Positions 52,797 to 61,199 of a stretch of 64,000 bases of DNA are shown piece after piece. Each line of letters starts with the position of its first letter. The first letter of the stretch is position 1. Both the position numbers and the translations under genes were made by a program. Below the pieces are notes generated by a model. That model saw only the letters and a list, made by a program, of their open reading frames with translations. It did no database searches and had not been told where the DNA came from. The DNA lies in contig JAFDYV010000003.1 in NCBI GenBank assembly GCA_018267275.1, positions 564,361 through 628,360 on the forward strand. Direction: 5' to 3'. This DNA comes from Bacteroidota bacterium. GTDB taxonomy: Bacteria; Bacteroidota; Bacteroidia; Cytophagales; Cyclobacteriaceae.

Positions 52797-53865
52797 TGTG
52801 TGCAGGTTGCGTTTTGATTGATTTACTACTGAAGTGCCGACTTCGATTCACGTAAAATCGCGCCCCTATCGATAGCATACATTCTTCGTTGTCAACCTTC
52901 AGTTCGCTTGCTCCATAGTTTACTTTCTCTAACTGACTTTCAGTATTGGCAATTATTGATTTCCAAAGCAACAAGTCTTCCGGACCGCACAAATAAATCG
53001 CGGTCATTTCAAAATGAACTGATTCATTCTCAATTTCTATTCTAACATTTGATTCCAATTGCCCTTTACCATTGTTTTCCGTGATACTCATCAATTCTTG
53101 AAAATACTTAAACAACGTAAGCGGCACGATGAATTTGTTTTCATCATTTCCCAACTCGCTAAAGGATAATGCGTGTTTTTCATCCAATTGCAATTTTTTA
53201 AAACCGATAAGGGCTTTCACCATGCTTATTTCTCTTTTTAACTCAATCCGCTCATCTTGGCTGTCGTATAATAGATAACTCAACAGATCCGAGAGTTTCA
53301 TTAGTAAAGCTGGCGATTCATCAGAACTTTTCTCAATTTCTACCTGCAGGCTCCGCAACGCTTGCAGTATAATTTCCGGATAGAGGCTCGCTTTTTCCAA
53401 TTTGATTTGGTTGAGATACTTTGTCCGCTCAAGTGCAGCATTCTTCCGTTGTTTGAAATACCAATTCTTGGTGGCTTTGATGCCCATGGTAATTCCACCC
53501 AAACTAATAGCGATCACTTGGTTGTGAACTGCCAAACCAAACACCATTGACTGTCTAAACTCGTCTCCGCCCCAATTGGCAAAAAAAATCTTACTGGTAT
53601 AATAGTTAATGATCAGCGTAATCGTAAAAATGACCATTGCGCCCAAAGCAAATTCGATATATTTTTTCTTCTTGGGGAGCGTAATCAAAATATGACCGAA
53701 CCCATAAACACAAATAATGCAAGCGGGCATATAGCATGCTACATACAATAGCGTGCGATTATCGTTCTGAAATTGAAACAACACCAAATAACCGACCCAA
53801 AACAATAGGTGCCGAGTGAGTCGATCAGGCAATTTGTTCGAAAGGACGATACTTTCAATGGTCAT
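52783..53865 (-). CDS. Degenerate LytS-like membrane protein (pseudokinase)
   Basis: 360 aa from ATG 53865 (a TTG at 53904 is also in frame, but the predicted transcript start favours the ATG). Four membrane helices (about 20-135) precede a coiled coil and a region matching LytS kinases. Where an active kinase has PHFLFNSLN, this protein has PEIILQALR: His is Glu and the Asn is missing. The N-box region is YFQELMSITENNG, and no G box is visible. It cannot be an ordinary autokinase; it may sense a signal or heterodimerise with the active kinase whose gene overlaps it. Confidence 0.8.
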   Translation of the reverse strand: MTIESIVLSNKLPDRLTRHLLFWVGYLVLFQFQNDNRTLLYVACYMPACIICVYGFGHILITLPKKKKYIEFALGAMVIFTITLIINYYTSKIFFANWGGDEFRQSMVFGLAVHNQVIAISLGGITMGIKATKNWYFKQRKNAALERTKYLNQIKLEKASLYPEIILQALRSLQVEIEKSSDESPALLMKLSDLLSYLLYDSQDERIELKREISMVKALIGFKKLQLDEKHALSFSELGNDENKFIVPLTLFKYFQELMSITENNGKGQLESNVRIEIENESVHFEMTAIYLCGPEDLLLWKSIIANTESQLEKVNYGASELKVDNEECMLSIGARFYVNRSRHFSSKSIKTQPAHNVLV

Positions 53866-53916
53866 TGCTATTAAGTCCCTATTTGGTTTCGCGATAAAGT
53901 TCAATTCAGTGCATTA

Positions 53917-53945
53917 TAAAGTTAGCGAAATGAATTGTGAATCAA
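53917..53945 (-). promoter_or_regulatory. Promoter of the pseudokinase-kinase-regulator-SusCD operon
   Basis: Minus-strand TTG (53943-53945), an 18-bp spacer and TAACTTTA (53917-53924; one mismatch from TAnnTTTG). Transcription would start near 53911. Confidence 0.45.
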
Positions 53946-53960
53946 TTTTTACCACCGATT

Positions 53961-54018
53961 TGTAGACCAATGCGCGATAGATAGCGGTGGTTTGTCGACC
54001 AGCGGCATTCGTCTACAC
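53961..54018. promoter_or_regulatory. TGTCGAC-N11-GTCTACA dyad with an extra half-site
   Basis: A dyad at 53993-54017 (TGTCGAC, 11 bp, GTCTACA) and a single half-site TGTAGAC at 53961-53967, between the SusCD-system operon and the divergent secreted protein gene. TTTGTMGACCA occurs directly at 53959 and 53991. Also ACCACCG/CGGTGGT arms at 53951-53957 and 53985-53991. Confidence 0.5.
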
Positions 54019-54164
54019 CCAATCCCCTTCAACCGCCTTCAATTACTTCTGTTTCGGAAAAAGAGTTATTCAACAACGCGCCCGATGTCCTAAGCTATTT
54101 TCTAAAAACAGCCCAGCAAATCGAAATAGTTTTGGTCATTCATTTAAACAAAAACCAAACTATC

Positions 54165-54674
54165 ATGCAAAAAATCATCACCGTAGCAGTAGTAATAGTT
54201 ACTTTCTGCTTCACAACAAATGCACAAACCAACGCGAGCGTTACTTCGGCCGTCACTGAAAGTTTCAGCAATGAATTCGAAGGGGCAACTGATGTTCAAT
54301 GGGAAAAAATATCGAAGGATGTTTTCCAAGTCAGATTCAAGAATGTTGACGACAACTTACTTGCTTACTTTGACAAAGATGGCGCGCTTCTTAAATACGG
54401 AAAGAAAATCCCCTTTGAAAAAGCCCCATTGAAAGTGAAGAACAGTTTAGAAAATTTAATTAAGGATTTCGAACACAAAAACGGACATATCTTCATTACT
54501 CACGTCTATCAAATTTACGAAGGGAGCAAGGTCTCGTACTATACCAACATGGGTAATACAAATTTGTTTTTGGCTGTATTGACCAACAGCAGTGGCCGCA
54601 ACAGCATCTTAAGGAATGTGAAGCTGAATCTTCGCACACTTGATCAGCAACCATCAATCGTATCTAGAGACTAA
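54165..54674 (+). CDS. Small secreted PepSY-like/putative beta-lactamase-inhibitor-like protein
   Basis: 169 aa from ATG 54165 (MQKIITVAVVIVTFCF); a longer in-frame start is unlikely. Signal peptide ending near TNAQ. The mature part contains a strand pattern VTESFSNEFEGATDVQWEKISKDVFQVRFKN and DDNLLAYFDKDGALLKYGKKI, which resembles PepSY-like small periplasmic proteins of Bacteroidota. Divergent from the LytTR/SusCD operon, with TGTCGAC dyads before and just after it, suggesting control by the same system. Confidence 0.7.
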   Translation: MQKIITVAVVIVTFCFTTNAQTNASVTSAVTESFSNEFEGATDVQWEKISKDVFQVRFKNVDDNLLAYFDKDGALLKYGKKIPFEKAPLKVKNSLENLIKDFEHKNGHIFITHVYQIYEGSKVSYYTNMGNTNLFLAVLTNSSGRNSILRNVKLNLRTLDQQPSIVSRD

Positions 54675-54683
54675 TGAGCCCGT

Positions 54684-54711
54684 TTTGTCGACAAGCGCAA
54701 TCTGTCTACAC
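54684..54711. promoter_or_regulatory. Second TGTCGAC-N11-GTCTACA dyad
   Basis: TTTGTCGAC to GTCTACAC, 23 of 28 bases identical to 53991-54018. Lies 10 bp after the stop of the secreted protein gene. Confidence 0.5.
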
Positions 54712-54841
54712 TTTTAGGAAAAGTATAGTTAAAAACAAGTTGTTAAGCGAGTAAGATAAAGGACAAAACGAAATTTGATCACTTTTGATTAAGATAAACT
54801 GACGGTCATAACAGCTTATCTAGGGATTTAAGGTTCCCGCA

Positions 54842-54877
54842 ATAACCAATCTCTTCTGGGGATTGGTTATTTTTTTG
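54842..54877 (+). terminator. Terminator after the secreted protein gene
   Basis: ATAACCAATC (54842-54851) and GATTGGTTAT (54861-54870) form a 10-bp stem with a 9-nt loop; seven T follow on the plus strand. It ends 9 bp before the convergent FtsX gene. Confidence 0.9.
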
Positions 54878-54885
54878 TTGACCCA

Positions 54886-57296
54886 TCACTCACTCCTCAA
54901 CGAATTAGCTGGGTTTGCCACAGCAGCGCGATACGAGCGGTAGCCCACCGTGAGCATGGCAATTACAAACGTAGCACCTAAGCCTGCAACATAAATCGCT
55001 GGCCCTATCTCAATCTTATAGGTAAAATTATTAAGCCACTGGTTCATTACATACCAAGCCAACGGTGCCGCAATCAAAAAGCCCACGACAATCAACTTTA
55101 CAAACTCTTTGGAGAACAACAACACAATGCCCTGCACCGAAGCACCCAACACTTTGCGTACACCCACTTCTTTTGTTTTTTGGTTCGCCATAAACGTAGC
55201 GAGCCCGAAGAGCCCCAAACAACCAATGGCAATGGCAATTCCTGTGAAAATACCGATCAAGGTCGACATGCGTTTTTCACCTTCGTAAAACTCGCGCACC
55301 TCTTCATCTAAAAATTTATAAGAAAAAATATGGTCGGGATAGGTGTTTTCCCACTTGGTTTGAATCTGCTTAATGTTTTCTTGAAACTGTTTTAAATTGA
55401 CTTTGAGCGACAGCGTAGAATAGTTGCGGGCGCGGTTGTATAATACCGTGGGTTCGATGGGCTCGTGCAGCGACATGGTATGAAAATCTTGCACCACGCC
55501 CACCACCGGCAATGAAAACTTTCGCCTACCTTGACTCATCTGCTTTCCCACTATGTCAGCTGGGTTTTGGTAGCCCACCATCTTGGCCAACCGCTCGTTC
55601 ACAATAAACCCTTGGGCAGTATCTAGGTCAAGTATATTTTTGCCCGCTACGATCTTCAGTTGATACAAATCCACGTAGTTTCCATCTACCATTTTTATTT
55701 GGGCATCAAAATCTTCCGGCTTGCCTTCAATATTAAAATTGGTGGCCGACACGCTACCCGATGATGGCGGAAAGTTACATAGGCTGGCCAGTTCAATGCC
55801 CGACATCTTGCTCACCTCTTCCCTAAACGTGCGCATTTTGCTGGTGCCATCCGCAAAACCGCCTCGTGCATTTTCGGGTATCGGCACATTTACAATTGCA
55901 TCCTTTGCAAAACCAAGGTCTTTATTGTTGAAGTAGTCTGTTTGTTGCACAATCACAATGGTACTGATCAGAAAAAACTGCGAAATCATAAACTGCAACA
56001 CCACCAACCCTCTCCGTAAATTATATCCAGATGAGTTCTTGCTGTTGATCAAATTCTTCATAGCAAAGGCGGGTTTAAACCCTGATACAACAAACGAAGG
56101 ATACAAACCCGAGAGCAAGGCAACCAATACCGTTAAGCCAATTAAGAACATCCAAAGCGAAGGGTCTGCCCATTGAAAAACCAAGTTCTTCTTTAGGAAT
56201 GAATTCATCAATGGCAATACCAACTGCGCTAAAGCCACTGCGAGTAGAACCGAAGTAAATGTGACCAAACCTGATTCGCCTAAGAACTGAAAAATCAGTT
56301 GTGTTCTTGAGCTTCCTAACGTCTTGCGTATGCCTACTTCTTTGGATCGCTTAATCGCCTCGGCTGTCACCAAATTGATAAAATTATTGCACGCGGTTAT
56401 GATGAGAAAAATGCCAATCAAAGTCATCACGGCAATTTGATTGTAACTAATGGTGCTGTAATTGTAGTTGCTGTACTTGTCATCATGGTGAACACTGGCG
56501 AGCGTCTGCGCATGAAAGGCCGTGTGATTGGGATTTTCCTCTCCCAAGTGCTTTTTGCGGAACTCTGGAAATCTGTTTTCTACTTGTTCAATACCCACAC
56601 CTTCTTTGAGTAAAAAATAGCAATGCTCATCGCTCCAAATACTGCCCCAACCCGCTTCGTCTTTTTCTTTTTTGATGGTGATATATGACAGCATGATGTT
56701 AGGGGGAATTCAGTGTTGGTGGGGTAATCTTCCATAATAGCAGTTACCTTGTACTCTTTGCCTTGGCAGGTGAGTACCTCACCCAGCGCATCTTCTTTAT
56801 CAAATAACTTTTTGGCGGCTGACTGCGAAATCACCGCTTCGTTGGGGCCAGTCAACAGCTCAGACGATTGCCCTACTAAAATTTTACGGTCGAATGTTTT
56901 GAAGAAACTAGGTTGCGTAAAAACCAAGTTATTGTCAGAATCAAATTTTTTTACTTCACCCGTTGGCGTATGCACTGTTACCAAACTGCCAGCGCCATGA
57001 TAGGAAGTGAAAACTACCTCCTCAGCCTCTGGAAAATCGTTCTTAAAGGCCTCCCACAAAACAGGCGGCACTCCGCTGGAATAGTTTTTTCCGTTGTTAC
57101 CATCCGCTTCCATCACCACCCGATAAATCCGATCGAACTTGGTATGAAATCTATCGTAACTGGTTTGATTTCGCACCAGTAGAAATAAAACCAAACTGGT
57201 AGCAACGCCCAACGTTAAACCTGAAATATTGATGATCGTGCTGGCTTTTTGTCGCAGAAGGTTACGAAGCGCAGTGGTAAAATAGTTCCTCAGCAT
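54886..57296 (-). pseudogene. FtsX-type ABC permease interrupted by a frameshift
   Basis: Two frames together encode one permease of about 803 aa: MLRNYFTTALRNLLRQ to NTEFP (57296 down to about 56705) and NIMLSYITIKKE to the stop at 54886. The shift is at a run of five G (five C on the coding strand) at 56702-56706; adding one C would join NTEFPP to NIMLSYITIK perfectly. It has a MacB periplasmic core and an FtsX domain with four main helices and a further set, like its neighbour. Cause: true mutation, sequencing error or slippage. An ATPase gene is not in the window. Confidence 0.85.
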
Positions 57297-57358
57297 ACAA
57301 CTCTATTTTTGTTTTTTGATGCAACAACCGCTTGAAAAAGTTCTATCTCTTCAAAATT

Positions 57359-59773
57359 TTAGTCACGTTTCAACGCATCTACCGGGTTGGCCGAAGCCGC
57401 ACGAAGTGAGCGGTAGCCAACCGTAACAAAAGCAATCAACAGCGTGGCGCTTACACCCACCACAAAAACTACCCAACTTATTTCTATGCGAAACGCAAAG
57501 CCTTGCAACCATTGATTCATAAAATACCATGCGGTAGGCACTGCCACGGCAAACGCGATGGAAATGAGTATCACAAATTCTTTAGAGAACAAACTGATGA
57601 TGTGCCCTACAGACGCGCCTAAGCTCTTGCGAATGGCTATCTCCTTGGTTTTTTGCTCGGCCATAAAAGACGCCAGCCCATACAAGCCCAAGCAGCCGAT
57701 AAAGATGGCAATGCCCGCAAAAATTTCAAACATGGTAAACATTTTGGACTCATCTCGATAGAGTCTCCCCAAGTAATCGTCCAAGAACGTGTATTCAAAA
57801 AGATACTCAGGGTATTGCGAATTGTAAGCCTCTTCAATTTTTTTGATGACACCGGTTGTATTTGTTGTTGCAATTTTAATTCCTGCATCATAAGCCATGT
57901 GAAAAGGTAACATTACCACGGGTTGCATATTGGTATGCAAAGAAGCGGTGTTAAAATCTTTCACCACGCCTATCACCGGGCCGGCTTTGTCATTGAAGCC
58001 AATGGTCACACTTTGCCCAATTATTTCTTTTGGGGAAGCGAACCCAAGCGTTTTTACTGCGGTCTCGTTCAACACGTACACCCATTCATACGTTTCTTTT
58101 ACGTTGGCAATCTTTTCATCGCTTTCGGTGAACCATCGCCCCTCTATCAATTGTAGTCCATACACATCTTTGTAATGCGTGTCAACCGGTTTGATATTCA
58201 CACCATATCGGTCATTTCTTCCCTTGGCTGTTAAAAACATACCAGTACCAAAGTTGAAAGGGGCAGTGGGCGCTCCCAACGAAAAAGAAATATCTTTGAT
58301 ATCGGCATCGGCCATCAATTTATTTCGGATGGCTTCACGCTTACTTTCTTCACGGTCTGGCAAACTCACATTGATTACCGCATCTTTGTTGAAGCCAAGC
58401 GACTTGTTCTTGAAATAATCAAGCTGGCTGGCCACCACCAGGGTGCAAATAATCAAAACTTGTGCAATGGAGAACTGCAAAACTACCAGAAGTTTACGCA
58501 TGGGCACAGAGCCGTGGGTTTGTTGGTTGATTTTGTTCTTCAGCGCGCGAACTGGGTTTAGATGAGATAAAACGATTGCTGGGTAGGAGCCCGAAAACAA
58601 CGCGGTCAGCAATACCGAACCCACCACAAACATTTGCAAATAGCCATCACTCCACAAATTGAAGACGATTTTCTTTTCCAAGAACGATGCAATGAGCGGC
58701 ATTACAATTTGTGCCGCCACAATCGACAGCAAACCTGCAAAGGCAGCTAACAAGATAGCTTCGCCTAAATATTGAAATGTTAATTGGCCTTGCTTTGCTC
58801 CCAATGTTTTTCTAATCCCCACTTCGCGTGAACGGTGCACTGAAAGGGCGGTGGCCAAATTGATAAAATTGACACACGCAATCACCAAAATGAAAATGCC
58901 AATAAAGCCAAGTACAATCAAGTTGGCAGAAGAAACGGATGCGGTTCCAGGATTTTCGTCAAACTCAGTATTGAAGTGAATTTCCGAAAGCGGCTGCAAA
59001 TGGTAGCTTTGTCTCGCTGCATCTTCTTCGCTGTAATACTTCTTTACAAAGGGAATGAACCGCGACTCCAAGTTTTCTTTTGTAACATTTTGTGGTAGCA
59101 CCACATAAGTAAATCCGGCCGAGTTAAGCCCCCATTGGTCGAATGGGAAACCCAAAAATTTCTGCGCCAATTCAGGTGTAAGTGTTGTGCGCGAGGCAAT
59201 CATGTTTACTGCTATGTGAGATGGTGTTCTAGGTGTTTTGATGATGCCAGCAATTTCGAACTCCAGCAGATTGTCGAGCTTAAGGTACTTGGCGTCCGGC
59301 TTTGAAAGTGTTTTTGCAAACTCCTCGGTCAGAAAAACTTTTCCGGGTTGCGCCAAGTCTTTTTTCGGATTGCCAGAGACTACTTCAAAATCAAACACAT
59401 CAAAAAAAGAAGTATCAGCAAATACTATGTTTTGAACCCTTTTTTTATCCTCGTCAATGGTCATCAACGATTCAAAACCAAAATGGAATTGGGTTGACAG
59501 TACATCCGGAAAATCACTTTTTAAGGTGGGGCCAAGCGGGTAAGGTGTTATACTACTTTTGGTCAATCCAGAGGCATCAGTAGAGTGGCGAATGATGCGA
59601 TAGATGCTATCGGCCTTTGAAAAACCTTTGTCGTAACTCAACTCGTGGCGAATGATCAGGAAAATGACGATGCAAGTGGTGATGCCCAATGCAAGCCCAA
59701 GCACGTTGATGAGGGTATACGATTTATTGCGAAGTAGGCTCCTAAGAGCTATCGTAAAATAATTGCGTAGCAT
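57359..59773 (-). CDS. FtsX-type ABC transporter permease, MacB-like
   Basis: 804 aa from the ATG at 59773 (MLRNYFTIALRSLLRNKS); a longer frame upstream lacks support. Structure: helix near residues 20-40, MacB-like periplasmic core (about 45-270), FtsX domain (about 285-420, with NFINLATALSVHRSREVGIRKTLGA), a second periplasmic domain (about 450-665) and another FtsX domain to the C-terminus (EQKTKEIAIRKSLGA). Probably a mechanotransmission-type or export permease. Paralogous to the frameshifted gene 62 bp downstream. Confidence 0.93.
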   Translation of the reverse strand: MLRNYFTIALRSLLRNKSYTLINVLGLALGITTCIVIFLIIRHELSYDKGFSKADSIYRIIRHSTDASGLTKSSITPYPLGPTLKSDFPDVLSTQFHFGFESLMTIDEDKKRVQNIVFADTSFFDVFDFEVVSGNPKKDLAQPGKVFLTEEFAKTLSKPDAKYLKLDNLLEFEIAGIIKTPRTPSHIAVNMIASRTTLTPELAQKFLGFPFDQWGLNSAGFTYVVLPQNVTKENLESRFIPFVKKYYSEEDAARQSYHLQPLSEIHFNTEFDENPGTASVSSANLIVLGFIGIFILVIACVNFINLATALSVHRSREVGIRKTLGAKQGQLTFQYLGEAILLAAFAGLLSIVAAQIVMPLIASFLEKKIVFNLWSDGYLQMFVVGSVLLTALFSGSYPAIVLSHLNPVRALKNKINQQTHGSVPMRKLLVVLQFSIAQVLIICTLVVASQLDYFKNKSLGFNKDAVINVSLPDREESKREAIRNKLMADADIKDISFSLGAPTAPFNFGTGMFLTAKGRNDRYGVNIKPVDTHYKDVYGLQLIEGRWFTESDEKIANVKETYEWVYVLNETAVKTLGFASPKEIIGQSVTIGFNDKAGPVIGVVKDFNTASLHTNMQPVVMLPFHMAYDAGIKIATTNTTGVIKKIEEAYNSQYPEYLFEYTFLDDYLGRLYRDESKMFTMFEIFAGIAIFIGCLGLYGLASFMAEQKTKEIAIRKSLGASVGHIISLFSKEFVILISIAFAVAVPTAWYFMNQWLQGFAFRIEISWVVFVVGVSATLLIAFVTVGYRSLRAASANPVDALKRD

Positions 59774-59798
59774 AACTCCAAGTTTTGGCTGCACCACG

Positions 59799-59813
59799 CC
59801 AATATCAATGCCA
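59799..59813 (-). promoter_or_regulatory. Weak sigma-54-like promoter element upstream of the FtsX permeases
   Basis: Minus-strand TGGCAT-N5-TTGG. It matches the TGGCAY-N5-TTGC consensus except for the last C. About 26-40 bp before the ATG. Speculative. Confidence 0.2.
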
Positions 59814-59885
59814 TGTCTAAAATGGCCGAAATTCAATTTTTTTTCAGGATTTCGTTCTTTTTGTTCGTTCGAATTCGGGTGAAAT

Positions 59886-59901
59886 CGTCCGTAGTCGGAC
59901 G
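59886..59901. promoter_or_regulatory. Palindrome CGTCCG-TAGT-CGGACG
   Basis: Perfect 6-bp arms with a 4-bp centre in the divergent region between the FtsX permease and the Cys-rich membrane protein genes. It lies 10 bp upstream of the -33 of the latter. Candidate operator or upstream activating site. Confidence 0.45.
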
Positions 59902-59911
59902 GTCAGGAATC

Positions 59912-59941
59912 TTGTTATACCGAACCAAGAGGTTACCTTTG
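59912..59941 (+). promoter_or_regulatory. Promoter of the Cys-rich membrane protein gene
   Basis: TTG (59912-59914), a 19-bp spacer and TACCTTTG (59934-59941), an exact match to the Bacteroidota pattern. The -7 box ends 4 bp before the ATG, so the transcript should be leaderless. Confidence 0.6.
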
Positions 59942-59945
59942 TTCT

Positions 59946-60104
59946 ATGTTGCAATCAGCGTTAATAGGTATTTTATTTATTGTGGCTGCTTTCTACTTGG
60001 GTCGGATGGTGTTCCGTTCGTTCCAGGCAAAAAACGAGTGTGCTACCGGCTGCGGGAAATGTGCGACCTCATCAACAAATCAGTTAGAGGGAATCAAAGA
60101 ATAG
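59946..60104 (+). CDS. Tiny FeoB-associated-type Cys-rich membrane protein
   Basis: 52 aa. One membrane helix (LIGILFIVAAFYLGRMVF, residues about 6-23) followed by a short tail with three cysteines in CATGCGKC. This matches FeoB-associated Cys-rich membrane proteins, thought to help ferrous iron uptake or redox handling at FeoB. No feoA/feoB is in the window, so it is either distant from its partner or has another role. Its stop abuts the radical SAM gene's stop with no gap. Confidence 0.7.
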   Translation: MLQSALIGILFIVAAFYLGRMVFRSFQAKNECATGCGKCATSSTNQLEGIKE

Positions 60105-61124
60105 TCAGGCCCAGACTTTGGTCCCCTCCGTGCAATTCTTGCACATTTCGATTTCACTGCGCGATCGCAACAACGAAGCCCTGAATTGATCGTACTTTTC
60201 GCCTCTCCAAATATCCTCAAAAGATTGGTGGTTTACATCGCCCAACACATAGTGTGCATCTTTGTCAAAACAGCAGGGCACCACTTTACCATCCCAAGTA
60301 ACCACACAACTGTGCCACATCTTCCAGCAATGGTTGTCAAAAGAATTTTTGATGGCATAGGTTCCATCAGAAAGCTTGCGGTAACGCGAATACTTTTCTT
60401 GTGTCGGTATTAATGGTGATCCATGTTTATAGTTATAGATCTGTGCTGTTTTCAATTTCACTTCGTCCACACCTAAGTCATGCGCCAGTCGATAAACTTC
60501 TGGAATTTCATGCTCGTTGGGTTTTACTACCAAAAACTGGAAAATGACATGAGGGGTACGACTTCTCAATTGTTTTTTCCACGCGATGATGTTACGCGTG
60601 CCCTCCACCACTTTTTCTAAGCTTCCGCCCACCCGGTAGGACTGATAGGTATCTTGTGACGTGCCGTCAATCGAGATAATCAACCTATCTAAGCCAGACC
60701 GCACAGTGGCTTCCGCATTTTTGTCGTTGAGGTAGTGCGCATTGGTGGAAGTTGCCGTGTAAATATTTTTTTGCGATGCATATTGAACCAAATTCAAAAA
60801 GTGAGGATGTAAATAAGGTTCACCCTGAAAATAAAAAACGAGATAACTGAGCTTTGAATGAAGTTCATCAATCACCTTTTGAAACAGCGCATCTTGCAGC
60901 ATACCGGTAGGTCGGGTAAATGACCGCAGACCACTGGGGCATTCGGGGCAACGCAAATTGCACGAAGTAGTCGGCTCAATGGCGATGCTCATCGGCATCC
61001 CTTTGTGGTAAAGTTGTCCGCCCACTCTCGACCATTGGTAAGACGAAGCCAATTGCCCGGCATTCCATAATCGTTTGCCTGTAAGCTTTTGGGCGAGATT
61101 CAATGCGTCAAAATACTTCCCCAT
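60105..61124 (-). CDS. Radical SAM/SPASM-domain protein
   Basis: 339 aa. The radical SAM cluster motif is CNLRCPEC (CxxxCxxC, about residue 55), followed by a TIM-barrel half (FYFQGEPYLHP, STNAHYL, LIISIDGTSQDTY). The C-terminal SPASM region has CWKMWHSCVVTWDGKVVPCCFD and ends with MCKNCTEGTKVW, giving ligands for an auxiliary FeS cluster. Such enzymes modify peptides or small molecules; with no precursor peptide or other maturase gene nearby, the substrate is unknown. Confidence 0.92.
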   Translation of the reverse strand: MGKYFDALNLAQKLTGKRLWNAGQLASSYQWSRVGGQLYHKGMPMSIAIEPTTSCNLRCPECPSGLRSFTRPTGMLQDALFQKVIDELHSKLSYLVFYFQGEPYLHPHFLNLVQYASQKNIYTATSTNAHYLNDKNAEATVRSGLDRLIISIDGTSQDTYQSYRVGGSLEKVVEGTRNIIAWKKQLRSRTPHVIFQFLVVKPNEHEIPEVYRLAHDLGVDEVKLKTAQIYNYKHGSPLIPTQEKYSRYRKLSDGTYAIKNSFDNHCWKMWHSCVVTWDGKVVPCCFDKDAHYVLGDVNHQSFEDIWRGEKYDQFRASLLRSRSEIEMCKNCTEGTKVWA

Positions 61125-61160
61125 GCTAGTTGGATTCTGGCCGAATCAGATTGGTAAATG

Positions 61161-61199
61161 ATTCTTATCTTTCGAAACAGTAAAAGTAACGATAAGAAT
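61161..61199. promoter_or_regulatory. Inverted repeat ATTCTTATC ... GATAAGAAT in a divergent region
   Basis: 9-bp perfect arms (61161-61169 and 61191-61199). The right arm covers the first two bases of the DUF4105 ATG, so it could be an operator or an RNA hairpin that hides the start codon. Confidence 0.45.
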
